This document shows positions 10,494 through 21,543 of a DNA stretch of 64,000 nt, one piece after another; the stretch's first letter is position 1; the number at the start of each line of letters is the position of its first letter. Source of the stretch: Dactylis glomerata. Taxonomy: Eukaryota > Streptophyta > Magnoliopsida > Poales > Poaceae. Under the pieces are notes generated by a model that was not told where the DNA came from, did no database searches, and was given only the letters and a program-made list of their open reading frames with translations. The translations under genes were made by a program, and so were the position numbers. The stretch is taken from positions 1,427,659-1,491,658 of the forward strand of contig QXEO01001027.1 in NCBI GenBank assembly GCA_007115705.1, in the 5' to 3' direction.

Positions 10494-12069
10494 TGATACG
10501 TCTCCAACGTATCTATAATTTTTGATGCTCCATGCTTGTTTTTACACCATTTGCCTACTGTTTCGTTACACTTCGTGGAACTTTTATGCATTTTCCGGAA
10601 CTAACCTATTAACGAGTTGCCACAGTGCCAGTTCCCTATTTTCTGCTATTTTTGTGTTTTAGAAGTGATACACAGGAAATATTCTCGGAATTGGACGAAA
10701 CAAGTTCCTGAAGTCTTATATTACCCGAAAGCTTCCAGAGATCCAAAGGAGAGTAGGAGGGGGGCCACCAGGGCCCCACACACAGGGCTGGCGCGGCCAG
10801 GGCCTGGGCCGCGCCACCCTGACGTGAGGGCGCCTGGATCCTCCTCTGACATCGCCCCTTCGCCTATAAAGACCCCCCAACGGAAAAAACCTAAGTACCC
10901 GATCACTTTTCCAGAACACATCGCGATCCGCCGCCGCCATCGACCCGAAGATCAGGAGGGTCCAGAAGCTCTTCCCGGCACCCTGTCGGAGAGGGGAATC
11001 GCCACCGGAGGTCTTCTTCATCGCCATGCTTGCCTCCAGAGCGATGAGTGAGTAGTCTACCTTGGACTATGGGTCCATAGCAGTAGCTAGATGGTTGTCT
11101 CCTCCACCATGTGCTTCATGTTTAGATCTCATGAGCTGCCCTACATGATTGAGATCACCGTTATGTAATTCTACATGTTTGGTTTGTTGGGATCCGATGA
11201 ATATTGGTGTTTATGATTGAGTTGCTGTACTGAATATTATCTTTTGTTATCTCTATGTTGTTTATGATCTTGCATGCTCTCCGTTGTTAGTAGCTATCTT
11301 GGCCGAGTAGTTGCTAGTGACTCCAAGAGGGGGTATTTATGCTCGATAGTGGGTTCATGCCTCTATTTAACCTGGGGGAGTGACAGAAACCTCTAAGGTT
11401 GTAGATGTGCTGTTGCTACTAGGGAGAAAACAACATTCATATGCTCAAGGGCATACGCTTTGTTTACATTACACACTTTGGTTAATGCAATTATCCGTTG
11501 TTCGCAACTTAATACTTGTGGAGTTCTCGGATTGATTCGCCACAAGTGGATTATTAGTCATAGATGTAGTTGGATGGCGGTCTATGTATTTTTTTGTAAT
11601 GCCCAGAGTAAATCTCATAGTGATCTTCTTGACATATCACGTTTATCTTTATTCTATCAATTGCCCAACTGTAATTTGTTTACCCAGCATGTGTTATTTA
11701 TCTTATGGAGAGACACCATTAGTGAACTGTGGACCCTGGTCCTATTTCCATCATATTGCTATCACCTGTTTACTTTACTCGCACTGTTTACTTTATTCGC
11801 ATACTCTATTGTTTTCCACTCGATACGCTCATAACCTTTGTTTCAAGCAAACCGGTGAGATTGACAACCTCATCGCAAGTTGGGAATGAAGTACTTGGTT
11901 GTGTTGTGTGCAGGTTCCGCGTTGCAGCTAGCAAGCAAAGCTTGGACGAGGCGCCATATATAAATTGTCCGAAGCTGTCGCAAGCTAGCAAGCATCACCT
12001 TCAGTCGTTTGTCTCTCCTCTCCAAGATCGACATACCTTGGTTTCTTAACTGAGGGAAAACTAGCTGCT
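10494..12069 (+). repeat. 3' LTR, subtype B, with its 3' end missing
   Basis: It starts TGATACGTCTCC after the polypurine tract. The first roughly 300 bp resemble the subtype A LTR closely; the rest (R/U5 part) is a different sequence shared with 12070-13695 and 32284-33928. A TATA-like CCTATAAAG lies at about 10862. The LTR breaks off after GGGAAAACTAGCTGCTATA and runs straight into the next LTR. Confidence 0.85.
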
Positions 12070-13695
12070 ATATGATACACCATTTGCCTACTGTTTCGTT
12101 ACACTTCGTGGCACTTTTATGCATTTTTCGGAACTAACCTATTAACAAGTTGCCACAGTGCCAGTTCCCTGTTTTCTGCTATTTTTGTGTTTCAGAAGTG
12201 ATACACAGGAAATATTCTCGAAATTGGACGAAACAAGTTCCTGAAGTCTTATTTTACCCAGAAGCTTCCAGAGATCCAAAGGAGAGTAGGAGGGGGGCCA
12301 CCAGGGCCCCACACACTAGGCTCGCGCGGCCAGGGGCCTGGCCGCGCCGCCATAGGGTGAGGGCCCCTGGCCCCACCTCTGACATCGCCCCTTCGCCTAT
12401 AAAGACCCCCCGACGGAAAAAACCTAGGTACCCGATCAATTTTCCAGAACACATCGCGATCCGCCGCCGCCGTCGACCCGAAGATCGGGAGGGTCCAGAA
12501 GCTCTTCCCGGCACCCTGCCGGAGAGGGGAATCGCCACCGGAGGTCTTCTTCATCGCCATGCTTGCCTCCGGAGCGATGCGTGAGTAGTCTACCTTGGAC
12601 TATGGGTCCATAGCAGTAGCTAGATGGTTGTCTTCTCCACCATGTGCTTCATGTTTAGATCTCATGAGCTGCCCTACATGATTGAGATCACCGTTATGTA
12701 ATTCTACATGTTTGGTTTGTTAGGATCCGATGAATATTGGTGTTTATGATTAAGTTGCTGTACTGAATATTATCTTTTGTTATCTCTATGTTGTTTATGA
12801 TCTTGCAGGCTCTCCGTTGTTAGTAGCTATCTTGGCCGAGTAGTTGCTAGTGACTCCAAGAGGGGGTATTTATGCTCGATAGTGGGTTCATGCCTCTATT
12901 TAACCTGGGGGAGTGACAGAAACCTCTAAGGTTGTAGATGTGCTGTTGCTACTAGGGAGAAAACAACATTCATATGCTCAAGGGCATATGCTTTGTTTAC
13001 ATTACACACTTTGCTTAATGCAATTATCTGTTGTTCGCAACTTAATACTTGTGGAGTTCTCGAATTGATTCACCACAAGTGGATTATTAGTCATAGATGC
13101 AGTTGGATGGCGGTCTATGTATTTTGTTGTAATGCCCAGAGTAAATCTCATAGTGATCTTCTTGACATATCACGTTTATCTTTATTCTATCAATTGCCCA
13201 ACTGTAATTTGTTTACCCAACATGTATTATTTATCTTATGGAGAGACACCACTAGTGAACTGTGGATCCCGGTCCTATTTCCATCATATTGCTATTACCT
13301 GTTTACTTTACTCGCACTGTTTACTTTATTCGCATACTCTACTGTTTTCCACTCGATACGCTCATAACCTTTGTTTCAAGCAAACCGGTGAGATTGACAA
13401 CCTCATCGCAAGTTGGGAACAAAGTATTTGGTTGTGTTGTGTGCAGGTTCCGCGTTGCAGCTAGCAAGCAAAGCTTGGACGAGGCGCCACATATATAAAT
13501 TGTCCGAAGCTGTCGCAAACTAGCAAGCATCACCTTCAGTCGTTATGGTCTGCTTTTCTCCTGAACGATAAACCTTGGTTTCTTAACTGAGGGAAAACAA
13601 GCTGCTATACTCATCATACCTTCCTCTTGGGGTTCCCAACGGGCTGGTTATTCACCACGCACAAGGACATCTGATCTCCCACATCAAACGCATCA
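12070..13695 (+). repeat. Second subtype B LTR, missing its first ~50 bp
   Basis: It reads TGATACACCATTTGCC, whereas the intact LTR has about 50 bp between TGATAC and ACCATTTGCC. The remainder parallels 10494-12069 closely. It ends AAACGCATCA at 13695, analogous to the GATAGCATCA end of the solo LTR at 32284-33928. The two adjacent LTRs are thus joined at a deletion that removed the tail of one and the head of the other. Confidence 0.85.
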
Positions 13696-13760
13696 CTATA
13701 CTCATCACACCTTCCTCTTGGGGTTCCCAACGGGCTGGTTATTCACCACGCACAAGGACC
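13605..13760 (+). repeat. 91-bp duplication of the LTR 3' end
   Basis: The block CTATACTCATCA...CTCTTGGGGTTCCCAACGGG starts at 13605 and again at 13696. The second copy parallels the first to about CAAGGAC (13757) and then diverges into the LINE. It may be the stub of another LTR or a local duplication. Confidence 0.75.
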
Positions 13761-16719
13761 ATCTGCTACATGCCAGCAGCGGTGAGGTTGCCATTACCTT
13801 AGCAATGGTATCACTTTTAAACCGGACTATACTATACAAAGCAGGATACTGATCTCGTAACGGGACATTATCCAACCAGGTGTCCTCCCAAAACCGTATC
13901 TGCGATCCGTCATTAATAGAGAAAGTACCATAAGGGAAGAAAAAATTCTTCGATGCCATAAGGCCAGCCCAAAAATGCGAGTCTCCAGGTTTCCATAAAA
14001 CTTGGGACAGTGGTTTCGAACCAATATACTTCCTCTTAAGGAGGGTCTGCCAAACACCATCTTCGGTAAGCAGCTTGAAGAGCCATTTACCTAGTAAGGC
14101 AGAATTTTTGACTTGAAGGTCATGAATTCCAAGCCCACCTTGGTCCTTTGGTTTGCAGACCACACTCCATTTTACCAGTCGATACTTCTTTTTCTCACTA
14201 TCCCCTTGCCAAAAGAATCTAGATCGATAATAATCGAGTTTTTGCAAGACTCCTTTAGGCAGAAGAAAGAATGATATCATATACAGTACCATATTAGATA
14301 GTACTGAGTTAATGAGGACCAATCTTCCACCCAGGGATAGTAATTTACCTTTCCAACTACTTAGGCGTTTTTGGAGTCTCTCCTCAACAGCTTTCCATTC
14401 GGCAATAGTTAATCTCCGATAATGAATCGGAATGCCTAAATACCGAATAGGGAATTGTCCTTGGCCACAGCCGAACAGCTCTGCATAAATGCTAGCTGTG
14501 TCCTGAGCTTCTCCAAAGCAAAACAATTCACTCTTATGGAAGTTTATCTTTAGACCAGAGAGCTGTTCAAAAGCCGCCAAAATTAATTTGAGGTTCCGAG
14601 CTTTCTCCAGATCATGTTCCATAAAAAGAATTGTGTCGTCGGCATATTGAAGGATCGATAATCCACCATCAACAAGATGAGGAATCACTCCTTCAATTTG
14701 ACCGTCCGCCTTAGCATGTTCAATCAAAATAGCAAGCATATCGGCTACAATATTAAATAACATTGGTGATAGAGGATCACCTTGCCGGAGCCCCTTTCTA
14801 GTCTGAAAGTAGCGGCCAGTGTCATCATTAACTCTGATGGCCACACTACCTCTTGACACAAAATTATTGATTAAAGCGCACCACTCAGGAGAAAAACCTT
14901 TCATCCTTAGTGTTTGTGGAAGGAAAGACCACTTGACCTTATCATAGGCCTTTTCGAAATCTAATTTTAAAATTACCCCATTCAACTTTTTGGTATGAAG
15001 TTCGTGAACCGCTTCGTGCAAGATAACAACTCCATCAAGGATGTTTCTTCCTTGCATAAAAGCGGTTTGCGAAGGCCTAACCACGTGATCAGCTACCGTA
15101 TTAAGTCTAATGGTGGCCACTTTCGTGAATATCTTGAAACTTACGTTCAACAGACAGATAGGTCTAAACTGTTGAATCCTTTCTGCCTGATTAACCTTGG
15201 GTAACAAGATAACCTCACCAAAATTTAGACGGAATAATTCCAGCTGTCCAGCGTGTAACACATTGAACAGATCTAGAAGATCCGGTTTAATGGTATCCCA
15301 AAAAGTTTGATAAAACTCTGCAGGAAAACCATCCGGACCCGGCGCTTTATTGTGTTCCATTAGAAAAATAGCTTTCATAACCTCTTCCTCTGAATAAGGT
15401 TCAGTTAGAAAACCATTTTCCTCCATAGACACCTGGGGTATATCATCTGTTTGGGTCTCATCAAGAGAAAAAGAGCTGTCTTCCGGTTCCCCAAACAGAT
15501 TCTTGTAATAGTTTGTAATGTAAGCCATAAGTTGCTCATGATCTTCAATCCGCCCATCATCCTGAACCAGAGAATGAATACGTTTCTTCCGATGTCTGCC
15601 ATTGGCAATCCCATGGAAGTATCGTGTATTGGAATCTCCTTCAAGGATAAATTGAGCTTTGGATCGTTGGTACCATTTGAGTTCCTCTTCACGAAGGAGA
15701 CTAGCAATCTGTGCATTTGATTGGCTTTTCAGCTCAATTTCCTGTGCAGATAATGGTCTCACTTCAGCTAAGGCCTCAAGGCTATCAATAGTAGAAGATA
15801 AACGAATCTTGTCCTTTTTGAGAATACCAGCAACATGCCTAGCCCAACCCGAAAGGTGTTTGCGCATAGCGCGAATTTTGTTGTTCCACCTTAAAATCGG
15901 ATTGTTACCTGAAACCGGTCTTTCCCAAACTCTTCTAACCATGTCGTGGAAACCGTCTCGCTGCAGCCAACCAAGTTCGAACTTGAATGGACGTTTAAGC
16001 GGCGATTTCGGTGTTCCAGTGGTCAGAAGAATTGAAGCATGATCGGACAGTTTCTCAATACGTTCTAGTGCGCGTACAGATACCATGGGATATTTATCTT
16101 CCCATTCAGTATCCATAAGCACGCGGTCTAGTTTTTTGTATGTAGGATCCGGTAGGCTGTTGGCCCACGTAAATTGTCGACCCGTCATCGCAACCTCTCT
16201 CAAGTCTAAGCTGTCAATGACCGCATTAAACAAGAAAGGCCAATGCTCATTAAAATGGCCTTTACTTTTCTCATGCCGGAAACGAAGCAAATTAAAATCA
16301 CCACCGATAATAATCGGATGTGGATTATCCTTTGCCAGATTAACCAGTTCACGTAAAAAGTCAGCCTTAAACGCGTCCTGTGCCGCTCCATAAACCGCCA
16401 CCAGATCCCAAATAAAGTTATCAACCTTGTTGCGAATGGTGAGTTTAATATGATATTCACCATCCGAACTGGCCAAAACCTCCATTGTATCTGATCTGAT
16501 GTCGACGAGCATGCCACTAGACCGTCCACGAGGAGGACGAGAGAACCACTGAAAGTCAATTCCGCCGGATAGACGGTCAAGAAGACTTTGTGAGTAGTTT
16601 CGCCTCCCCGTCTCAGACAAAGCTAAAAAATCAAGATTATAATCTTTACAACAATCGACACAGTAAGAATGTTTAGCCAAGTCACCAAGACCTCTGCTAT
16701 TCCTAAACATGCCATTCAT
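13705..16719 (-). pseudogene. LINE ORF2: endonuclease and reverse transcriptase, C-terminus lost
   Basis: The frame is 1004 codons without a stop. Residues 1-235 look like an apurinic-type endonuclease (LALSE near the start, IIGGDFNLLR near 136, SDHASILL near 225). The reverse transcriptase core spans roughly 480-760: NKAPGPDGFPAEF, GVILKLDFEKAYDKVKW, GLRQGDPLSPMLF and the catalytic YADD near residue 691. The later part (LKINFHKSELFCFGE, YLGIPIHY) is also typical. The C-terminal zinc-finger part is missing: about the last 18-20 codons (…VVNNQPVGNPKRKV) are antisense LTR-end sequence. Endonuclease and polymerase motifs look intact. Confidence 0.88.
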
Positions 16720-17216
16720 TGTGAAACTTTTCTTGTTTTTTGAGCCTTACTACCCCTGCGATTTTTCTTTTCAGCAGAAGATTTAGAATTACACCGGGAT
16801 GCTTTTAGATCATAAAATGAACTAAGCCCCGGCTGTTCTAAATCAACCTCCGAAATACTCCCAACGAGAGAGGAGAGGAGATGACCATCGGTCTCATCCT
16901 CTTCTTCCTCTAAGAGAGTAGTCTCAGCCCCAGTCGAAACCTTTGGTATGACGGTTAAACGTTCATATTCCAAATGTCTCAAGACATTAGCCGAAACAGC
17001 AATATCTCTAGAGTGACTACCTAACGAAATACCTACGCTATTTAAATTAGAAGAAATATGAGAATCTGAAAACTTGATAAACGATGCAGATTTCTTATTA
17101 CCAAAAACATTGAGATTCTTCTCCGCCTTACGGCGCATGGCCTTCTGCATCATGTCCTCATCCGTGTCGCCCGATCCATCCTCCGCCATGGCATGTCTAC
17201 CACTCTGCCTCACCAT
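13761..17216 (-). mobile_element. LINE (non-LTR retrotransposon), truncated at its 3' side
   Basis: Two overlapping frames on the minus strand (ORF1 end 16716-17216, ORF2 16719-13705) share an ATGA overlap, the usual arrangement in plant L1-like LINEs. The 3' side is cut at about 13761-13775 by LTR-end sequence, with no poly-A tail. LINEs normally lose their 5' ends on insertion, so the loss here is a later rearrangement. The 5' limit is not defined; 17217-17700 may be leader or unrelated. Confidence 0.85.
16716..17216 (-). CDS. LINE ORF1, probably N-terminally short
   Basis: The frame is 166 codons, rich in Ser, Glu and Lys, ending in a basic KKNRRGSKAQKTRK tail. The string DEDMMQKAMRRKAEKNL is the kind found near the end of plant LINE ORF1 proteins, which bind the element RNA. 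No CCHC knuckles are present, so the N-terminal part is lost or lies in a disrupted frame beyond 17217. It overlaps ORF2 by four bases. Confidence 0.65.
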   Translation of the reverse strand: MVRQSGRHAMAEDGSGDTDEDMMQKAMRRKAEKNLNVFGNKKSASFIKFSDSHISSNLNSVGISLGSHSRDIAVSANVLRHLEYERLTVIPKVSTGAETTLLEEEEDETDGHLLSSLVGSISEVDLEQPGLSSFYDLKASRCNSKSSAEKKNRRGSKAQKTRKVSQ

Positions 17217-17703
17217 AGGAGGCTATTGAGATGAAGCTGGCGCCAAAGGTACGGAGAGGGAAGTGGTCGAAGTCGACCTCTCCATACCCTTAGCGATCAT
17301 GTGTAAGGCCGTGAGGAAGCAGCAGGACAACATGTACCGATGCCGGAAATCTCACTTACATGCCTCTGCCCTGCCCTCCACGGCTAATCGGATCCCCTGC
17401 GCGCCCCACCAACCGCGGCAGACCGACTCCCTGGTGTGCCCCGACCCGGCGGGAGAGAAGCCCCTCCCGAATCCCGGTAGCCACTGGGTCTCTAGTGCAG
17501 CGTCCAGCGGCAGCGTGTGATGAACGAGTTCGTGCTGCCCGACCGCTCCGCTGCCTTCCCGATGAGCAGGCAGTGTTGTAGGCCGGGAGGGTGCCGATAG
17601 TTGCGGACAGAAAAGCAAGAGATGTTCGAGGATGATGAGGGCAAATAAAATCGAACTGGTACGCGGAAGGATGCCATGCCGGACTTTTTTCAACCGTTTT
17701 TCT
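17217..17703. other. GC-rich stretch upstream of the LINE ORF1
   Basis: No convincing gene. Open frames occur on both strands but share no motif. It may be LINE 5' leader. Confidence 0.35.
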
Positions 17704-17930
17704 AACTTACCGGTGGCATTGGGGGTAATTTTGTATTTAGATGAACGCGTACTTTAGGTGGATTGAAAGCGTATTTACGATGGCCATGGACCATACCTCT
17801 AGCAATATTATTAGCTTTTAACTTACCGGTGGCATTGGGGGTTATTTTGTGTTTAGACAAAAGCGTACTTTAGGTGGATTGAAAGCGTACTTACGACGGC
17901 CACGGACCATACCCCTAGCAATATTATTAG
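17704..17930. repeat. Tandem duplication of a ~111-bp segment
   Basis: AACTTACCGGTGGCATTGGGG starts at 17704 and again at 17820. Both copies end ...AGCAATATTATTAG (17814 and 17930). They differ at several positions, for example CGTATTTACGATGG against CGTACTTACGACGG, so this is not a fresh duplication. Confidence 0.9.
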
Positions 17931-18942
17931 TTTAGATTATTATGCTTCATGATTTTTTTAAGCAATCACGCATTTCATTAATTGAATATTAAGTTGTAAG
18001 AAGCAATATACGTGAAAACCAAAAGACAAATCAGGATAAAATGATTATTCTAAAAACTATGTAAATAAACCCGTAAGAGATCGAGATATACAAATCGATC
18101 CCTGGGGTTTCCTGCAACAACCGAAGCCAGCGACTGACGTCCAACCCCAGCATCGCCAGACGCACGCCGGAAAAAACATCGAGCCTCTACCATTGCAAGA
18201 TCCAAGAAAACACCATAGCCAACGAGGCTTTATGAGTCGATAAACAAGCCCGCTGCACGCAACAACGCATATGTCGATGTGACACGTCAACGGGGAAACA
18301 TTCTCATGTTGTCTTAGACCAAGATCAGCCACCTCCCATCGACGAAGTCGGAGAAGAACGGCAAATCCACCACCTCTGAACCAACATCCTCGCTCCAGAG
18401 AAACAGCCTCCTAGCCGCCAATGAAGGCCAACATCACATTGAAAAACATATCTCTCCAGATCTGAAGAACAATGAGAGGACCAAGCTACCGATCTGAAGG
18501 ATCGACAAGCACATGATGTCATTAACTCCGAGACGACATCATGAAGGTCGATGCCGGTGTGGGAGTAGGGTTGAAGCAGATTTATCTGCCCGGCTGCCGC
18601 TCCCACCACCTCAACAACGCACCCATAGCAGACAAACGCTAACCCTAAAAACTATACCAAAACGAAGGAATGAGGTCTCCCCCTTCATGAATTTAAGTTG
18701 CTTACTTACTACATGAGATAATTATACGACCTTTGTAAAATGTTACAATCGACACAAGGTGCAACACAAAGAGAGGAACTATGTAAGATCGTTGATGCAG
18801 TTTAGTCGGTCATCCCAGTGAGAGAGGCAGATCAATGTCGTGGAGGGTGCTAATAAATTAATACAGTCTGACGCCGGAGAGCTTGGCACCGAGATTCACA
18901 TCCTTCTCCTCTTCATGCGTTCAGACAGAGTGTTATGTTGAT
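17931..18942. other. Intergenic, nothing recognised
   Basis: Moderately GC-rich from 18060 to 18650 with short frames only. It looks like degenerate transposon DNA, but I see no termini. Confidence 0.4.
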
Positions 18943-18947
18943 AATAT

Positions 18948-19227
18948 TGTAGAACTGCATGCTTTAGCCAATGCGACCAAAAGACCGATCTGATAGAAGA
19001 GACTGGGCAATACATTTATACTTCAACACTCCCCCTCACGTGTGGCTTCCTCAGGCCTAAACATGGACCCAAAGTGGGCTGCAATATCTTTATTTAATAT
19101 TGCGCCAGCCGGATCTTGAACTTAAGACCTCTTGGCTCTGATACCATATAGAACTGCATGCTTTAGCCAATGTGACCAAAAGACCGATCTGATAGAAGAG
19201 ACTGGGCAATACATTTATACTTCAACA
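18948..19227 (-). mobile_element. TRIM/SMART-like miniature LTR retrotransposon, 280 bp, TSD AATAT
   Basis: Two 81-bp direct repeats (18948-19028 and 19147-19227) differ at only two positions and end in TTCAACA; the first begins TG. AATAT flanks both sides (18943-18947, 19228-19232). Read on the minus strand, the right repeat is followed directly by TGGTATCAGAGCC (19146-19134), the initiator-Met tRNA primer site, and the left repeat is preceded by the polypurine tract CACGTGAGGGGGAG. The interior is about 118 bp and has no coding capacity. Size and layout match the SMART class of grass TRIMs, which depend on enzymes supplied in trans. Confidence 0.92.
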
Positions 19228-19288
19228 AATATGTTTAAAGTTCGATTGAACATATGAGAGAAGTAGACGCTGAAGTAGGTAATAGGGT

Positions 19289-19289
<1 letters not shown>

Positions 19290-19322
<33 letters not shown>
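19290..19322. repeat. (CT)n microsatellite
   Basis: About 16 uninterrupted CT units. Confidence 0.97.
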
Positions 19323-19328
<6 letters not shown>

Positions 19329-19376
19329 CTTATTGTTCAGATTTCCATATAAAAATAGATGTGTACAATTGTGTAC

Positions 19377-19465
19377 TTCTCTGATCAAAATAAGTGTTGG
19401 TGATTTTGTACTAACATAATATATAGTTTGTACTATGTCACCAGCACTTATTTCCGATGAGAAGC
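19377..19465. mobile_element. Decayed Stowaway-like MITE
   Basis: CTTCTCTGATCAAAATAAGTG and, about 80 bp on, the inverted CACTTATTTCCGATGAGAAG form degenerate inverted ends like those of Stowaway elements. A similar eroded remnant (TCTTTGACATAATGTATC with TACATCATGTCAAAGATAG) lies at about 20003-20065. Confidence 0.5.
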
Positions 19466-20389
19466 TGTAGCTCTTTCCTAATTGTATAGTGGGTGTCCAT
19501 GACTAGGTAGAGTAGGAGTACACCTTTTCATTTTTCTGCGAGAGTGAAACCCCAAAGGGGGGCTTATCTTAACATCAATCTTTATTGTCCCTTTATTGCC
19601 TAATGCACGATTTGAGATTATAAGCTCATTCTATACGGGATCAGACGGTGCACCATTCTAAATATGAGAAGAGGTCATTCAAACCTATGAAAATATGGTA
19701 CTCTATTTGCATTGAAATTCCATTGTTCTTACGTTCTCTTCAGTATTAGTCAGGTACCAGATGCACATCTTTGTGCTTTGGGATCCTATTCAACACAACT
19801 AACAATTACATTATGTATACTGAACTTCACGGTTTCTTGAGACTTCTAAACCGTATGCTGAGGCAAATCCAAGTAGGTTGTAAAAATTTCAGGGTCATTT
19901 TTACCTGATCTTGAAAATGAATTAATTAAATCTGAATTCTAAAGAAGAATAAGTGGATTTATATAATATATATTATGCAACTTCCTTCAACCATCAATAC
20001 CTGTCTTTGACATAATGTATCTAAAAACTAAAATAAGTCTAAGTACATCATGTCAAAGATAGATATTAGTGGTTAGAGGTAGTATAAATAAACCAAAGAT
20101 AGCTAGACTTACCAAAAAAATAGCATTAGTAAAAAAATCGTATAAATTTATAAAATAATTATATAAAATTTAAAAATATAGAAATCAAGCAAGGTGTGAA
20201 TATGATAGAGCTTGGCAAACCGTAAGACCTAAATATATTTTAAATGAAAAGCTCGACGAAGGAGATCTACATTAATAACATGATAGTAGAAGAAACAACA
20301 GATTTTACATTTCCTGTGTCTACCAGTAGTAACCGACGCATACTGTGCTAGTCTAGTTAATACAAAGACTAGGCCGATCTCCAAAGAGA
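19466..20389. other. Intergenic region downstream of the carboxylesterase
   Basis: AT-rich with no gene. It contains the MITE remnant near 20003-20065. Transcript ends of the minus-strand carboxylesterase would lie here; no sure poly-A signal was picked. Confidence 0.4.
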
Positions 20390-21343
20390 TCAGTTGGAGA
20401 CGGCGCCGCCGTCGCCCAAGACAAACCGCTTCACGGCCCGGACCACACCGGTGCCCGCGTCGCCGTACGGCTCATAGTAGAAGAAGGCGTGCCCCTGCTC
20501 CTCGAACTCCACGAGCTCCACCGGTTTTCCCATCGCCTTCAGCCTAGCGACGTAGTCCACGGTGGCACCGCGCTGCTTGTCGCGCCCGGCAGCCAGCACC
20601 AGCATCGGCGGAAGCGCGACGCCGTGCAGCGCCGGGCTCCCCGGCGCGAACGGGTTGGCCAGCGGGTGGTCCTGGCTCTTCGTGTTCGTGGATCCCAGCG
20701 GCAGCGCTAAGCGCCACAGCTTGTCGTACTCCGGCACCCCGCCGAACATCAGGCAGAGCATCGCGCACCCGGCGACGCGCACGGGGTCGAGGCTGAGGCT
20801 GCCCAGCCCGACGCGGACGGCCATGTGGTGGACGATGTTCCCGCCGGCCGAGTCGCCGCAGAGGAATGCCCTGCCGAAATCCGCCGATTCCGCGAGCCAG
20901 GGGTCGGCGTTCTCGGCCGCCGCCGCCTGGCCGCGCACCCAGGAAAGGGCAGTCTCCGCGTCGTCGAAGGCCGCGGGGAGGCGGTGCTCCGGGGCGAGGC
21001 GGTAATCCGCGGACAGCACCACAGCCGGTAGCTCGCCGGCGAGGCGGAGGCAGCAGGCGTGGAAGTTGGGCTTCTCGAAGCTGCCCAGTATGTACCCGCC
21101 GCCGTGGAAGTAGACGAGCACAGGGAGCTTCTTCCCGGAGGAGGCGCCTGCCGGCTTGTACATGCGGAGCTTCAGCTTGTGGCTGGCGTCGTACACCACG
21201 TCCTTCCACTGGACGGCGGGCTGGTCGGCCGGCGGGGTCGCGGGAGGGAACGGGTCAGGGAAGCGGATCACCGAGCCGTCGCTAAAGAGTTGAAGGAAAG
21301 GGCGCAGATCCTCGACGACGTGTGGCGGCGAGGAGGACGCCAT
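20390..21343 (-). CDS. CXE-type carboxylesterase (alpha/beta hydrolase fold, GID1-related family)
   Basis: Intact single-exon frame of 317 codons, the usual family length. HGGG at residues 80-83 forms the oxyanion hole, GDSAG at 163-167 carries the nucleophile Ser165, and the likely acid and base are Asp255 (AAGRDKQR) and His285 (EQGHAFFYY). YRLAPEHRLPAAFDD is also diagnostic. All triad positions are present, so it should be an active esterase rather than a GID1 hormone receptor. Family members hydrolyse small carboxyl esters such as xenobiotics or hormone conjugates; the substrate cannot be told from sequence. I chose the ATG at 21343 (MASSSPPHV). The frame is open further upstream to 21505, but that extension is Arg/Pro-rich and overlaps a duplication of the start region. 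CXE15-like subgroup is my best guess. Confidence 0.92.
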   Translation of the reverse strand: MASSSPPHVVEDLRPFLQLFSDGSVIRFPDPFPPATPPADQPAVQWKDVVYDASHKLKLRMYKPAGASSGKKLPVLVYFHGGGYILGSFEKPNFHACCLRLAGELPAVVLSADYRLAPEHRLPAAFDDAETALSWVRGQAAAAENADPWLAESADFGRAFLCGDSAGGNIVHHMAVRVGLGSLSLDPVRVAGCAMLCLMFGGVPEYDKLWRLALPLGSTNTKSQDHPLANPFAPGSPALHGVALPPMLVLAAGRDKQRGATVDYVARLKAMGKPVELVEFEEQGHAFFYYEPYGDAGTGVVRAVKRFVLGDGGAVSN

Positions 21344-21390
21344 GGGCTGCAACGGGACTCTCGTGCGGCGGCGAGGAGGACGCCATGGGC
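21324..21390 (-). repeat. 43-bp offset duplication of the carboxylesterase start codon region
   Basis: GGCGGCGAGGAGGACGCCAT (plus strand) is present at 21324-21343 and again at 21367-21386. On the gene's strand this places a second ATGGCGTCC 43 bp upstream of the true start. Since 43 is not a multiple of three, the upstream ATG is out of frame. Confidence 0.85.
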
Positions 21391-21543
21391 GACGGGGGCA
21401 AGATAATGGCGGGGTGGAGATGCTGACCATAGAAAAATGCATCGGAGAAAAATGCAACGGGGAGCTTTTTTTACGGTACCTAATTCTCGTACAAATAGAC
21501 AGCACTATGAAGGCCGCAGATCTTTCTCTCTCTCAAAAAAAAG

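Larger units (their letters stand above)
5515..13695 (+). mobile_element. Gypsy-like, probably non-autonomous LTR retrotransposon, 5' part lost
   Basis: The interior from about 6020 to 10492 matches, in reverse, the interior of the complete element at 38783-45389, including the closing polypurine tract. The 5' LTR and primer site are missing because the CACTA element begins at 5514. A solo LTR is nested at 8604-10143. The 3' side carries LTR copies of a second subtype (10494-12069 and 12070-13695). No protease, reverse transcriptase or integrase frame is visible, so the family looks dependent on a partner element for movement. Confidence 0.75.

Noticed and set aside
17263..17693. Frames of 73-113 codons on both strands beside the LINE
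   Set aside because: GC-rich overlapping frames without any motif; possibly LINE leader.
20489..21406. Long open frames opposite the carboxylesterase (up to 221 codons)
   Set aside because: Shadow frames of a GC-rich gene; Arg/Pro/Ala-rich without motifs.
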